Below are positions 1 to 12,131 of a DNA stretch of 64,000 bases, piece after piece. The notes beneath the pieces are model-generated. The model did not search any database, was not told the origin of the DNA, and saw nothing but the letters and a program-made list of their open reading frames with translations. Both the position numbers and the translations under genes were made by a program. This stretch comes from Sinohyriopsis cumingii. Lineage: Eukaryota > Mollusca > Bivalvia > Unionida > Unionidae. The stretch covers positions 35,062,901 through 35,126,900 of the forward strand of contig CM068835.1 of the NCBI GenBank assembly GCA_028554795.2. Reading direction: 5' to 3'. Within the stretch, counting starts at the first letter, position 1, and each line of letters begins with the position of its first letter.

Positions 1-660
1 GACTGCGATGTGTGAGCTCCTCATTTTGGCGTAGACTGCAGAATTTTCATCTCAACATGTGATCTTTCTGCCTCCAGGGATTTTGACAACAGGAAGATGC
101 CAATGAAGGTGTATTAGAAGTAATGCTAATGGTGTCCATATCCTGTTTTATATGCTTCTTGGCTCTTATTTTTCTTTGCATGGCCATGATGGTCACCTAT
201 ACATCCTCAGACTAGCAACAGCATATGTCAAATGTATGTCCTAAATTGTACCTGAGACATCTTACATGGGTAGTGAGATGAATATTCAACCAACTAGAAC
301 TGTTTGTACCTAACATACTGAAAAATCCTGATAACAGAGTGGACACCTGTAAACAGAGAAAGCAGAACAAAGGCAAACACAAGCATCATACTGAACTTAC
401 TGTGAACGGGATGCTATGAAGGAAGAAAAATGCACTGCGAAATGATCTGCATGACCATTTAACAGAATAATTGCTTGACAAGATTCATAAACGAGGTTGT
501 GCAATAAGTTGAATTACAGTATTATATACCAATTGGTGGCCAATTAAGATGGTACCATCAAGCTACTAAATAACAAAATTAGACAAAAAAGGTGCAAATT
601 ATTAAATTATGATCAAGATAGAACAAGAAATAGAAAAATAGTTGGAGTATAATTCCCTAC
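1..660. other. No recognised feature
   Basis: AT-rich sequence, presumed intron of the minus-strand host gene. No exon with convincing splice sites was found by eye. Confidence 0.5.
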
Positions 661-850
661 GTGAGAAAACACCAAAGGCATGCTTAGCTAATGAAAAGGC
701 ACAAGAAAATTCTGCATTTGTGAGAAAATGCCAAAGGCATGCTTAACTGATGAGAAGGCACAATCTAAATTCTGCATCTGTGAGAAAACGCCAAAGGCAT
801 GTTTAACTAATGAAAAGGGAAAAGTAATTTCTTCATATGTGAGGTCCTGA
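661..850. repeat. 59 bp tandem repeat, three copies
   Basis: The phrase GTGAGAAAA.GCCAAAGGCATG recurs at about 661, 720 and 779 with period 59 bp, and a partial fourth unit begins near 838. The copies differ by a few bases each. This explains the repeated short translations on either strand; no gene is implied. Confidence 0.85.
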
Positions 851-1411
851 TAAAGCATTCTTTCAAGCACACGTGGAGGTAGTAACTGACATTTGACTTA
901 ATTTAGGCATCAATCCCTCTATCAATGGGATTACCACTCTTGTCTGACTTGGCAGGCAGATGATATTTTAGGACTTCTGTTGCTAAAACAGATCAAAATC
1001 TATGACTTTTTAGCTTGGGATGATGGCTTTGCAAGTTTGCTGATTATAATCAAGTAATGTATCTTAAGAACAAACATGAGATTTAGTGAATATTATGATA
1101 TATCAAAAGATTAATTGATTTCTAAATGATTATGCAACATCATTACAGATTCCTTGTGCACAGTTACAAATAGATACTATTTAAACAGCATAAAACATGT
1201 TCAATATCAAAATTACAGTGTTAAAGAAGACAAATTTGGCTCATTTTCTTCTGCTGTTTCAAAAGCATTTATTTTCTTCAAAACACAACATCCACAGAAC
1301 AGGCAGTGTAATAAAACAAGAAGAATGAGGAAAACAAATGAAATCTGATCTAATATATCAAGCTCTTAAAACAAAGACCAGCAAAATAATTGTCATCATC
1401 TTAATTAGTAC

Positions 1412-1650
1412 CTCATCTTCCATTCTTTCCCGTCTGGATTTTGGAAAAACAGGTGATGAACCACGTTTCACAGCAGATGCTATAGGGAACATAGGTGAGG
1501 ATGACCTCTCTTCTTCTGCAACAGTAGATAGGCTGCTGCTGCTGCAGCTGTCTTGATTAAAAGAGTCAGGCTTTGAACTTTCTGCAACAAGCTTTAATGC
1601 CACTGTTTTACTGCCTGGTTCATCTTCATCTGAGGATATCATTACTGTTT
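1412..1650 (-). CDS. Host gene exon with ISSDEDE acidic segment
   Basis: Minus-strand exon with acceptor TTGTGTTTAG and donor GTACTA. Two bases complete the Glu codon left by the 4869 exon. It reads ETVMISSDEDEPGSKTVALK, then a serine-rich stretch with DSCSSSSLSTVAEEE, then a basic KSRRERMEDE end in phase 0. The hydrophobic-ISSDEDE pattern resembles a SUMO-interacting motif flanked by acidic and phosphorylatable residues. The order SSD-acidic, CSS-rich, then R..RM.D is similar to human SENP6, which is the basis of the tentative family call. The gene continues leftward out of the window. Confidence 0.8.
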
Positions 1651-1876
1651 CTAAACACAAGAAAGAATTCTCATTGGTTACAGTTAATCACAAGAATTAA
1701 TTTTATTATAATGACAAAAGCTGAATAGAGATCATTCATACACAACCTGGTCTGGATCTAACTAAATGACCTTGAGCCCAAACTTAACACTTAGTTCTAG
1801 AAAAAAGCAATATGGTTGGCATGTATGCTTCACATACACATGCCATTTGAAATATGTAATCCAATCTAATCAGTCA

Positions 1877-2163
1877 CTGCTCTAGTGGCTTAAGTGGTTA
1901 GAGCGTCCGACTCGGATGCATTAGGTCAAGAGTTCAAAACCTGGCCGAGTCGCAATTATGAAACTAGTACTAGCAACTGCCTTGCTAGGTGCACAGCATT
2001 AAGAGATTAGTGTTAGGACTAGTTGGCCTGGTGTCAGGATAATGTGACTGTGTGAGACATAATTCCCCATGCTAGACATTAATATAAACTGCTACAATGC
2101 AGACATCCTAGCAATATCACTGAAAATTGTTAAAGCTACATTAAAAATACAAATCACACACAC
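1877..2163 (+). mobile_element. SINE family 2, full-length, tRNA-derived head
   Basis: The head (from 1877) has an A-box-like TGGCTTAAGTGGTTAGAGCG and a B-box-like AGTTCAAAACC, so it derives from a tRNA gene. The body contains CAACTGCCT, TGTTAGGACT and TGGTGTCAGGATAATGTGAC blocks shared with the copy at 29419-29728. It ends in TTAAAGCTACATTAAAAAT plus CA repeats. It is flanked by a 12 bp direct repeat, TCTAATCAGTCA (1865-1876 and 2164-2175), the mark of target-primed insertion. Confidence 0.85.
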
Positions 2164-2389
2164 TCTAATCAGTCAAATCAAATATTACTAATTTAGGTAA
2201 ATAATATTAGACATGTATTGGCATTGAAAGATGTCACAGAGAGAGAGAGATTTAAACCACAATGTTCAAACATGATTTATGTCCACCCTACTAAATATCA
2301 ACCAACTCTTTCTTTTTTAAATTTTCACTCTGTATTCTACTGAAATACATTATTTGCTGAATTTTACGAAACTTGTTGGTTTAAACCCT

Positions 2390-3740
2390 TTTCTGTTACT
2401 TAGTTTAAGACCACAGAGGCGTAACAAATGATTAAAACATGAGCTTTACAAACATTAAATTGAATCTAAGTCAGCAAAATCTGAAGTATAGGTCACAATG
2501 ACAGTGTGCTACACATCAAGAATCTTCTCAGCAAGTTTGATGATTCCAGATATAACAGTATTATACAGCAGATAAAAAAGAATGTGGCCACAAGCTAAAT
2601 TCAAAAACTTAACATTAGCCAGTGATAAATGTAGGTCACAAATACCTTCATTTGTTGTCAGGGTGTGGTACTAACAGAGATGCATAAAATCATCCAGTTT
2701 GACAATTCTGGCATGAACAAATCTTGAAACTGAACCCAAGTCAGTGAAGCATAAAGTATGGATCACACTGAGCTACTTTTATGACAAGAGTGTGGTATTC
2801 ATCAAGCCCCCCATCAAGTGTCTTGAATCTTTATATAACAGTATGTACAAATGGAGCTAAAAACCCATTTTAGTTATCAGCTAAACACACAATCTTAAAC
2901 TATGCCAGAAAAATTTGAAATGTAGATCAATATTTAGTCATTACCTTTTTTCTTAAAAGATTAACAATTACAGCATAAAATAATGAACTTAATTCATAAA
3001 ATGTAGCCAAAGTCTCTGATGCATGAAATATCGCTTGTAGTGAGCTACTTTTTTGTGATAAAGATAAGTACTCACCATGGTATAACAGTCTATATACAGG
3101 GTTACAACAAAACCTAGTTGGTCATAAACTAAAAATAATACCCAAGTCAGTAAAATGTGACCTGTATTTCACCATGACCTTTTTTTATTGTAAAGTTGTA
3201 GAACTGACAGAAATGCATCTAGTGTGATGATTCTAACATAAACATAACTTGAGAAATAAATATAAACACAGTTTAACCAAAGTCAGTAAAGCATGTTATT
3301 TGGGTCATAGTGACATACTTTTCTGATGAGTGAGTAGTTTTCATTAAGATGCACCCTTCACCAAGTTTCTTGAATCTAGATAAAACAGCATGATTAATCT
3401 GTACAAAAATCCCTACTGGGACATGAGCAAAACACACAACAACTTAACCTAAGCCACTGAATTGTGAAGCTAAATTCGTTAATTGTTAAGTTAAATTCGT
3501 TTCTGGTATGAGTGTGGTACTAAAGGAGATGCATAAAATCATATTGTTGATGATTAAAACATGAACAGAACTTGAGACAGAAACTTAAAACACAATTTAA
3601 TAAAAGTCACTTAAGTGTAAACTGCAAGTCAATGTGACCTGCTTTTATGTCCTGGGTGTAGTATTCATCAAGATGCATCCCCTCACAAAATTTCATGTTT
3701 CTAGGTATAAGAGTATTTACAGTATGCAAACAAACTGAAC
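2390..3740. repeat. Degenerate satellite, about 140 bp period, about nine units
   Basis: Recurring words are AAGTCAGT.AA.CAT, GTCACA.TGACCT, GAGTGTGGTA and ATCAAGATGCA. AAGTCAGT-type words lie near 2468, 2616, 2738, 2899, 3009, 3143, 3280, 3449 and 3604, a mean spacing of about 140 bp with alternating forms that suggest a ~280 bp higher-order unit. No open frame runs through it. Confidence 0.7.
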
Positions 3741-3763
3741 TAGATGTGCTTTTTTAAAAATTG

Positions 3764-4540
3764 CAGAAGAGAAATTGATGTCATCACAGAGGGCTCAATA
3801 ATTCAGTCTTAACTACAACACAACTTCCAATATGTGGAGGAAGAATTGCTGTCATCACAAAGGATTTTATAATTCACCATCTTAACTACATTACAACTTT
3901 CAATTTTGAACAAACATCGTTTGAATTGGTTCAAATCTCACTCACAATTGAACAATGGTTAGTCCATTTTTTCTGCATCTACCACCTGCCTCCTAGTTGA
4001 AAAAACAAGCTGACTGAATCTCTTTTTGGAGCAGTTTCCTACCTCCTGGAGTATGGAAATTATTTAGAAGGAAACCTGATTATTCTTGGATATGTCAATT
4101 TTCACTTTGACTATCCTAGAAATCCATACATATAAAAACTCTTAGATCCTATCCACATTTGCAACCTCAGTTATCAAACCCACCCATAAACATGGCTACA
4201 TTTTAGACAGGATTCTTCCAGGACATGATGATAATAGTCTTCACTGGTGTCCTATCAACTTTTATCAGATCACTTCTATGTCATATGCCATCACACGTTA
4301 TCAGTCCCTAACCTTCCATATCTGTTACTACTACTAAGAGAAACCTTCACATGATAAACAGAACACAGCTAATTAATGCATGACATCCAATGAAATCTAA
4401 CATCTTCATTTTCTTTTTACTTTATGGTTTGTTTTTGTAATCTTGTATATGTTTTTACATGTTATGTAATAGTGTAAAGTGCTTAGAGTTTCTAAAGATC
4501 AGGCGCTGAACTAAGTCCATATTATTATTATTATTAGTCT
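3764..4540 (+). mobile_element. CR1/L2-like LINE fragment (older copy)
   Basis: Decayed copy of the same LINE as at 6370-8040. The endonuclease-region DNA is recognisable from GGAGGAAGAATTGCTGTCATC through the GCAGTTTCCTACCTCCTGGAG part. The element then jumps to the 3' end, with CTTAGAGTTTCTAAAGATCAGGCGC and a terminal (ATT)n at about 4520-4540. The central RT region is deleted. About 68 bp at its 5' edge (3764-3831) are duplicated in tandem. It is full of stops and non-coding. Confidence 0.75.
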
Positions 4541-4868
4541 ATGAGAGTCACTGCTTAATCTACCAATCTACCAAGCAAGGCAGTTCTGACAACCTTTGTA
4601 TGTGGATCAACTGCTGATCTCAAACAAACCTAAACAGAAAAGAAAACAACTGATGCATAGACTACAAATTTTGTATTTAGTCATATGTACTCAGCAATAG
4701 ATTACAGAAATGAAAATGGTTGTAAATCTTGACCCGCTCCCACCTCAAAGTTTTGAAAGAGTTCTGGCATCCAAAATCATAGTGAAAAGATGGTCATTTG
4801 GACTTCGTTATGCATTGAATCACTAAAAATAGAAAAATATTGCCTTTTTAAAGAAGCAGAGAACTTAC

Positions 4869-5274
4869 CTGGTACAAAAGTAACATGTCTTCCTCGTCCC
4901 CGTCCAGCCCTTACTCTTCTTCCCCTTGGAGTGTGAATGGCCTTCACTGAGACAGGGGTGCCACACCCTGTACTGAGCATTTCCCCACAAGTGCCAGTAG
5001 ATCTTTCTGTCATTATTAAAATCTTACTATCATATACCCGAGTCTTTTGCTCCGATTTGTTTCCATAAAAAATCTTTTTATCTATTGGATTATCTGATTC
5101 TATTTTTGTCACACCTGTATCTGTTAAATTTTCTGATTCTATCTTTGCCCTTTTAAAATCCTCAGTGAAGCGTTTTGTTTTATCATTGAATTTTCTTGAG
5201 CAACGATCACATTTGATCAAACACGAACTATTGTATCCACAGAACTGGCAGATGGCAAACGTATTCTCCACAAA
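4869..5274 (-). CDS. Host gene exon with small zinc ribbon and RG motif
   Basis: Minus-strand exon with acceptor TATGTTTTTCAG and donor GTAAGT. It enters in phase 0, matching the 12019 exon, and leaves one base. Close to its start is a compact zinc ribbon, CQFCGYNSSCLIKCDRC, two CxxC pairs. A charged linker with a repeated KIES motif follows, then FYGN, and a basic TPRGRRVRAGRGRGR segment near the end. The FYGN and later ISSDEDE pieces recall segments of vertebrate SENP6, a weak resemblance judged from memory. The role of the ribbon is unknown; it could bind ubiquitin-like proteins or nucleic acid. Confidence 0.85.
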
Positions 5275-6369
5275 CTGAAAAACATACAAAGAAATCAATA
5301 TATGATGTACACAAAAGTGCAACCACTCACCACCTATTTATTGAGTATTCAATTATTTATTCATTCATCTGTGATTAGATTTTAGTCAGGGATGTTCCAG
5401 TAAAAAAAACTTGGAACCCAGGTAAGGCATTCTTTTCAGTGTCCAGTAGTCATCCACAGATACTATTTAGAATTCTGTATCATTTTCACATGAACCCTTT
5501 TAGTAATTAGAATAACCTGGCATGTTTTTTTTTTTTTAAATGCCATCCCTCAATACCGTGCAAGTCTAAATGGAACAGTCCTCATCGATTTGACTAAAGT
5601 TACATATTTTTGGATTGTTTGAACATTTAGGAATCACAAGTAGAACGGTCTTTCCAGCAACCCTTTGTGAAAAGGAAGAGATACATTAGGGATATTTGTT
5701 TTATATATAAACAGTAGGGAAAAAGTACTGAAAATAGGGGAAAAGTAGGGGAAATAGGGGAAAATCAGGATATTTTATGAAGAAATTTTGTATCAAATAC
5801 ATGTTACTTGACTTACCATCATCAGGATGCTACAACTCACTTTCTAGCTGTATAGTACAGGTTGCCTCTATTTTCTCAAAAGATCCAACTCCACAGCACA
5901 GAGGCCATATCTTTATATTTATAGTCAAAACCAGCATTTTAAAAAATAAAATAATCACTGTCACCCATGTAGCAGTATATAAACCAAAGTAATATAAAAT
6001 GCCATCCATTTACCAATTCTAGTTTGTACTTTACCATGAAATTGTTAATGTAACAACCTTTCTAACCACAAAGGACCAAACATAGCATAGTCTGAATTAT
6101 GATCGGAATGATTTTCATTTTGGGGGATTAAAAAAAAAATTATATAGAAAAAAGGACAAAAATGCACAAATATTTTGAAACTGTATGACACATCATCAAA
6201 GCATTCTTTCATAGCATCAAACTTAGCACTAGTGCATTTCTTAGATTAATAAGAGAAATCAACTAATTTGATGTGGCTCCCTCTGGGTATTGTTCAATGT
6301 ATCAGTAGTCAGTTGTTACTATGGTAATAAAAAGCACTCTCGGAAATCATCATGATTATAATTATTCTA
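5275..6369. other. Intron sequence without recognised feature
   Basis: AT-rich. It holds a poly-T run near 5527 and a run of imperfect GGGGAAA units at about 5710-5765. No coding signal was seen on either strand. Confidence 0.5.
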
Positions 6370-8040
6370 CTTGCGGATCTAACACCCACTCATTACTGTG
6401 GATGTAACACCCATTGGTTACTCCATCAAGTCGTTTCCCCCGCCACTCTCGCGGAGGTGGAATCGCTGTCATCACAAAGAACTCCATGATCAAATGTCTT
6501 AACCACACCGCAACATTCAATTTCGACCACACATCATTTGAACTAGTCCAAACCACACTCACACTGGAGCAAAGGTCAGTCCATTTTTTCTGCCTATACT
6601 GCCCTCCTCCTAGTAGAAAATACAAGCTGACTGAATTTCTCTTTTTGGAGCAGTTTCCAAATCTCATGGAGTATGGAAATTTGATAGGTGGCAACCTGAT
6701 TATTCTTGGAGATTTCAACTTTTACTTTGACTGTCCCTGAAACCCAAGCACATCAAAACTCCGAGATTCCATTAATGTTTTCAACCTCAAACAGTCAGTT
6801 AACCAACCCACCCATAAACATGATCACATTTTAGACTGGATTCTTCACAGACCTGATGATAACATTCTACGGTCCTCCCTATCTATGTTGTGGTGTTCCA
6901 CGGGGGTCTGTTCTTGGACCTGTTCTCTTCATTCTATACACTCAGCCGCTCTCAAGTGTCATAGATCATCATCCAGTGTCTTACCAATTGTATGCTGATG
7001 ACACCCAAATATACAAATCTAGCCACACAACCAAAGTTGACGCTACCATCCAAGGAGTAGAGAGGTGCATTTCTGATGTGAAATCATGGATGACATGTAA
7101 CAAGTTGCAGATGAATGATGATAAAACTGAGGCCATTCTGATTACAACACAAAGACTTTCTCATTCACATCCTTTACCTCAAACAATAAATATCAGCAAC
7201 ACCAACATTAAATTCACACAGTCAGTACAAAACCTAGGTGTTACTCTGGACAGTACTCTCACATTGCACCAACATGTTATGAACATATGCAAGACTGGAT
7301 ATCTTGAGCTGAGACACATCAGCTCCATTCGCAAATATCTTTCAGTTGATGCTACTAAATACCTTGTGTGTTCGTTAGTACTTTCAAGACTGGACTATTG
7401 TAACTCAATTCTGTCTGGTTCATCTCAATATCTACTCCAGAAACTTCAAAAAGTTCAAAACACAGCTGCTCGGATCATACTTAGAGTACCACGATCAGAG
7501 CACACCTCCCTGCTGCTCTGTACCCTACACTGGCTATCCATTCGATCCAGAATTAAACACAAAATTTGTTCTCTGTGCTACATTTCACTGTCGGACTCTA
7601 GTCCAACATACCTATCTGACCTCACCCATGTGTACACACCAGCAAGATACTTACGCTCCTCTTCTGACAACCATATACTCGTTATTCCCACTATGAAAAC
7701 AAAGTCATATGGACACCGTTCTTTTGCATACCAGGGCCCAGCAACGTGGAATGAATTGCCCACTGAACTTAGACAAAAGGTCACAGTGATCCCATTCAAG
7801 AGTGCTCTTAAAACTCACTTATTTCGACTGCAAGAACAAACTTAAAGACCTAATAATGTTTCCTACCTTAAATATTTTCAGCTTGTTTTTTTTATGTTTT
7901 CTAATTTCATAGTGTTTGTTTTTTGTAATCATATCATTATATATGTTTTTTATGTTATAGGTGTTGTCTAATGTTGTAAGCACTTAGAGCTCCTGAAGAT
8001 TAGGTGCTATACAAAGTCCTCATTATTATTATTATTATTG
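6370..8040 (+). mobile_element. CR1/L2-like LINE, internally deleted
   Basis: Non-LTR retrotransposon fragment in the plus orientation. 6414-6740 encodes part of the APE-type endonuclease (SRGGGIAVI, CLYCPPPSRKYKLT, LIILGDFNF). 6856-7845 is an open frame of 329 residues starting at the RT motif GVPRGSVLGPVLFILY, then YADDTQ, and ending with the C-terminal region typical of this group (RHISSIRKYLS, LSRLDYCNS, HWLSIRSRI, GPATWNELP). The sequence joins endonuclease to late RT directly, so the middle of ORF2 is missing; 5' ORF material is absent too. The 3' end is CTTAGAGCTCCTGAAGATTAGG followed by (ATT)n. Confidence 0.88.
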
Positions 8041-8046
8041 TGCAAA

Positions 8047-9718
8047 AAATGCGGGTCAAATTACAGAAGGTATACAAGTTATGCTGCTCTCTACAACTCT
8101 TGCAGATCTCTTGGCATCCATCTGTGTACGGGAGATGATGGTGTAGCTCCAGAGTAAGTTTTTGTTTCTCTTTCTTTCTAGCTCTCTTCTCAGCTTGCTT
8201 TCTGTTTCTGTCTTCCTCGGCTTTTTGAACACCCTGTCTGACAGCTAGGCGCCAGGTGGAACGATGGTTAGCACAGCTCTCCCAGTTGTTGACAATGATG
8301 TTGGCCATCTTCATGTCCTTCTTGTAAACATCTTTGAAGCACAGTCGTGGTCATCCAGTCGGTCGTGCACCTTCTGCTAACTCCCTGTATATGAGATCCT
8401 TGGGAATGCAGTCTGGGTCCATTCTCTTGACATGGCCGAGCCAGTGAAGGTGCCTCTCGCTGAGAATGGAGAACATGCTGTTCGTGTTGGCACGTTCCAG
8501 AACCTCTGTCTTGGGTACTTTGTCCTGCCACTGGAAGTGCAGAATACGCTGCAGGCATCTCAGGTGGAAGCTGTTGAGTTTCCTCTCGTGTCTCGCATAG
8601 GTGGTCACTGTTTCGCTGCTGTAGCGGAGTGAGCTGAGCACACAGGGCTGGTAGACATGTAGTTTGGTCTTCTCAGTGAGATTGGGGTTGTTCCAGACCC
8701 TCTGGTTAAGTCTGGCCATCACTGCTGCTGCCTTGGCAATCCTGCCATTCACCTCAGATCAATGGAGAGTGAGCTGGAGATGGTGGACCCGAGGTATGTG
8801 AAGTTCTCAAGAACTTCAAAGTTGTACCCATCGATGCTGACAGAGGGAAGGGAGTCTGCGTCCTGCACCATGACATTTGTTTTCTTCAAACTGATGGTCA
8901 GTCCAAACTCCTTACAGGCATGGGAGAGGTGGCATACCAACTGCTGCAGTCCATCTTCAGTGTGTGATGTCACGGCTGCATAAGTCGGCAAAGAGCAGTT
9001 CACGGATGAGTACCTCTGTGACTTTAGTCTTAGCACAAAAACGGGTGATGTTGAACAGCTTGCCGTCAGCCCTGGCATGGATGTACACTCCCTCACTGCA
9101 GTCCTTGAAGGCGTACTGGAGAAGCATGGAGAAGTAGATGGCGAAGAGCGTCAGCACAAGAACACAGCCTTGTTTGACACTGCTGATAACTGGGAAGGCC
9201 TCTGATGTTGCGCCACTGAAGTACACTGTGCTGTGCATGTTCTCATGGAATGACGTGATGAGAACAAACAGTCGTCAAGGGGGGGGCAGCCAATCTTCTG
9301 CAGGAATCTGAAGAGTCCACTCCAACTGACTAGGTCAAACACCTTTGTCAGGTCTATGAAGGCAATACAGAGGGGCATCTGCTGCTTGCGACACTTCTGC
9401 AACTGGCATAGTGAGAAGATCATGTCTAGAGTTGACCTGCCGGCTCGAAAACCACATTGGGACTCCGGGTAGATGCGGGAGGATAGGATCTGCAAGCATG
9501 CCAAGGCAACACGGGTGAAAGCCTTTCCGACTATGCTGAGGAGGAGGGAGATGCACTGGTAATTGTTGCAGCTGCTACGGTCTCCTTTGTTCTTGTACAA
9601 AGTGACTATGTTGGCATCACACAAGTCCTGTGGGATGTGTCCCTGTTCATATCTGCTGATATCTGGTAAGCATTCTGCAAGGTTCCTCCTGCAGCTAGGT
9701 GCAACTGTGCATTTTGCT
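8047..9718 (-). mobile_element. Second LINE family: decayed reverse transcriptase, 5'-truncated
   Basis: Minus-strand non-LTR reverse transcriptase of an endonuclease-RT family common in marine invertebrates. Recognisable RT blocks, reading from 9718 downward, are IPQDLCDANIVTLYKNKGDR, GFRAGRSTLDMIFSL, AFIDLTKVFD, VKQGCVL, YLGSTISSSLSIDLR, INGRIAKAAAVMARLNQRVW and LSERHLHWLGHVKRM. They lie in several frames, so the copy carries multiple frameshifts and stops and is dead. The 5' part is cut off where a SINE abuts at about 9719. The 3' end meets the (ATT)n tail of the neighbouring LINE, giving two LINEs tail to tail. Confidence 0.85.
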
Positions 9719-9890
9719 AATGTTGTTGTTGTTGTAGGGTTTAATGACATTTTTCAGCACAAAATAGGCTATACATGGTGGCCACAATAACTGGTGGAGG
9801 AATACACCTGGAAACCCCTGGGAAGAACCACCGACCCATGAGAAACTACTGGCAAGCTTTTTTATGTACTCATGTTCAAATTGCAAATGC
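9719..9890 (-). mobile_element. SINE family 1, head-truncated copy
   Basis: Contains the family-1 tail (CAACAACAAC on the minus strand), the AAAATG.C.TTAAACCCTA block, the GGCCACCATGTATAGCC block and the GCCAGTAGTTTCTCATGGGTC segment. The tRNA-like head is missing. It abuts the broken 5' edge of the LINE at 8047-9718. Confidence 0.8.
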
Positions 9891-11534
9891 CAGCAACCTC
9901 AATGAATTTATACCTGAATTTCTTCAGCATGCCTCCTCAATGAGCACCTGAACCAAAGATTCCTTTTTTTACAAAACATGACCAAAAGCTCTTAAACAGT
10001 GACCCCACACTAATCAAAAGCACACCTGAATGCAAGTTTCCACATTCTTCAAACTTCTGAACCTTTCATTCTTCAACAGAAAGTTTTCCGATTTGTCATC
10101 CCTTACTCTTGCTGCTAAATTTTTCCACCTCAATCTTCATCAAAGCTTGTAAAAGAGCCACCTGCCATGAACATGCCTTACGGACAGATAATCATAAAAA
10201 TCCAGTCTTAGAGTATTCATGGAATCTTCCCTCTGATAAATGCAAAATCTAATGCTAAGTGCTCTGCCTATTCTCCAAAAATACCAAGATGTTATCTGAA
10301 GGCATTGTGAACAACATACAGTGCATATGGAAAACAAACTACCAACACACTGTACCTAACCTTTCTAACAAGTGTTAACAAAGAACCACACCGTCTTATT
10401 AGCATTAGGGCTATCAGTTTCTAATCAAATAGATGGAGGCAGTTGGTACTGCTCCTCTGTCAGTATGCCATACCGTACTTGTGCTACATGACTTTCTGCC
10501 ATATGACCAAGCATAACTGATTTAAAGAATCAAGTCAAAACTTCTTGAGTCTCATTTAACCTGAACTGAGCCAGTCTGAGACTTACTGAATCTTACTTCT
10601 GAAATCTCTTTTTGCTTCTGTCCTTCAGCATGACCCATTTGCTGCTTAAGTCCAGATCTCCTTGCTGGGAAATAAATTGATTCTAAATAGCTTCAGCTCA
10701 CCTTCCTCCCAATCTATATGCATCACATCATATGGAACTTGTAGTCAGATGGAATTTGAAGACAGGAACCTCAGTGGAATTGGAGAGCAAATCTTACCTT
10801 TTGCTAAACACTACTGATAGGGAAGATACTGAGAAGTGAAACAGAATCCCTTCATTACAAAATAATTTTGTAAGTTTACATAAAAATTTTACAAAGTGGG
10901 GATTGTAAAGCCATTTTATATAGAAAAATAGGGAGTCAAACAAAAGAGTAGTAAAAGTAGGAAAAACTAGGGCCACTGGAAAGACTAGTAAAACCTAATT
11001 CATTATTACGGTGACATAATAACACATTACACACTTGATATCCAGTGCCTTGCAAAATGGCCATAAATTACATAATAAAATTGCTGGGTGGCTATAATAG
11101 TGTGGCTATTTTTCAAGAAACTTGAATACAAAACAATTTATTGTTTTGATTATCAATAACAGAAGATATCTTTAAGTTATGACAGTTTAGCTTACCAAAG
11201 TCAAAAAAGAAAACAATGGACTATATTAAACGTAAGTTGAAAGCACAAAATTTATTTGTTATTCAGTTAATTGATGTACATCATATATACTCACTTTTAA
11301 GTCAAATGAAACAATATATACCCTGATCTGCTGTCTCATAATGTGCCAGTTGATCAAGGTCTATGTTTGTTGTTCTACTGATTACTCCTAACAAAGTGCA
11401 TAAAGCTAAATCTGCTGAGACAGCATATCTGGTTCTGTGCAGTTTGCAGATAGGCTTGACTTATAAGTATACATGCTATATATGCAAGCATAAAGGAATT
11501 TTGAGGTTATCATTCATGTTCTTTACTTATTTTA
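9891..11534. other. Intron sequence without recognised feature
   Basis: AT-rich sequence between the SINE and the 35 bp minisatellite. No splice-bounded exon, TIR pair or protein motif was seen. Confidence 0.45.
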
Positions 11535-11897
11535 TGACAGATCATTAGAATGAACGTCTACCTTTTGTGACAGACCATTAGAATGAATGTGTACCTTTTA
11601 TGTGACAGACCATTAGAATGAATGTGAACCTTTTATGTGACAGACCATTAGAATGAATATCTACCTTTTATGTGACAGACCATTAGAATGAATGTGAACC
11701 TTTTATGTGACAGGCCATTAGAATGAATATCTACCTTTCATATGACAGACCACTAGAATGAATGTGTACCTTTATGTGACAGACCATTAGAATGAATATC
11801 TACCTTTCATATGACAGACCATTAGAATGAATGTGTACCTTTATGTGACAGACCATTAGAATAAATGTCTACCTCATATGTGACACACCATTAGAAC
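11535..11897. repeat. 35 bp minisatellite, about ten units
   Basis: The unit is close to GACAGACCATTAGAATGAAT plus GTGTACCTTTTATGT. The variable middle (GTGTACC, GTGAACC, ATCTACC) alternates, which hints at expansion of two-unit blocks. It is a minisatellite rather than a CRISPR array: units are contiguous, with no unique spacers. Confidence 0.9.
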
Positions 11898-12018
11898 GAA
11901 TAGAGTCAATTTTACTATTTGTGATACTTTAACATAAGTTATGAGAAAAGCAAAAATCCAACATTTTAGATGACAGCCGAGACAAATACTATTGTTGTCT
12001 GTGCACATATTGACTTAC

Positions 12019-12131
12019 TGCCTTGCTGTCTGCAGCTTCTGTGTTATTGTCGTTCTCTGTATGTGATTTTACAACCTCATCTTTCTTAGTGCTGCTTCCT
12101 TCTTGGGTGTTGTGTGACTCCAAAGCACTTG
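12019..12131 (-). CDS. Host gene exon, low complexity (113 bp)
   Basis: Minus-strand exon with acceptor TTTGTGCAG and donor GTAAGT. The first two bases complete the Ala codon begun in the 14337 exon. It reads SALESHNTQEGSSTKKDEVV and onward, ending in phase 0. It is polar and probably a disordered linker between the acidic exon and the zinc-ribbon exon. Confidence 0.8.

Noticed and set aside
1877-1950. Possible functional tRNA gene
   Set aside because: The A and B boxes are part of a SINE with a 12 bp target duplication; the same head recurs with other SINE copies and does not form a clean cloverleaf.
11535-11897. CRISPR-like array
   Set aside because: Contiguous 35 bp units without unique spacers, in eukaryotic intron DNA; an ordinary minisatellite.
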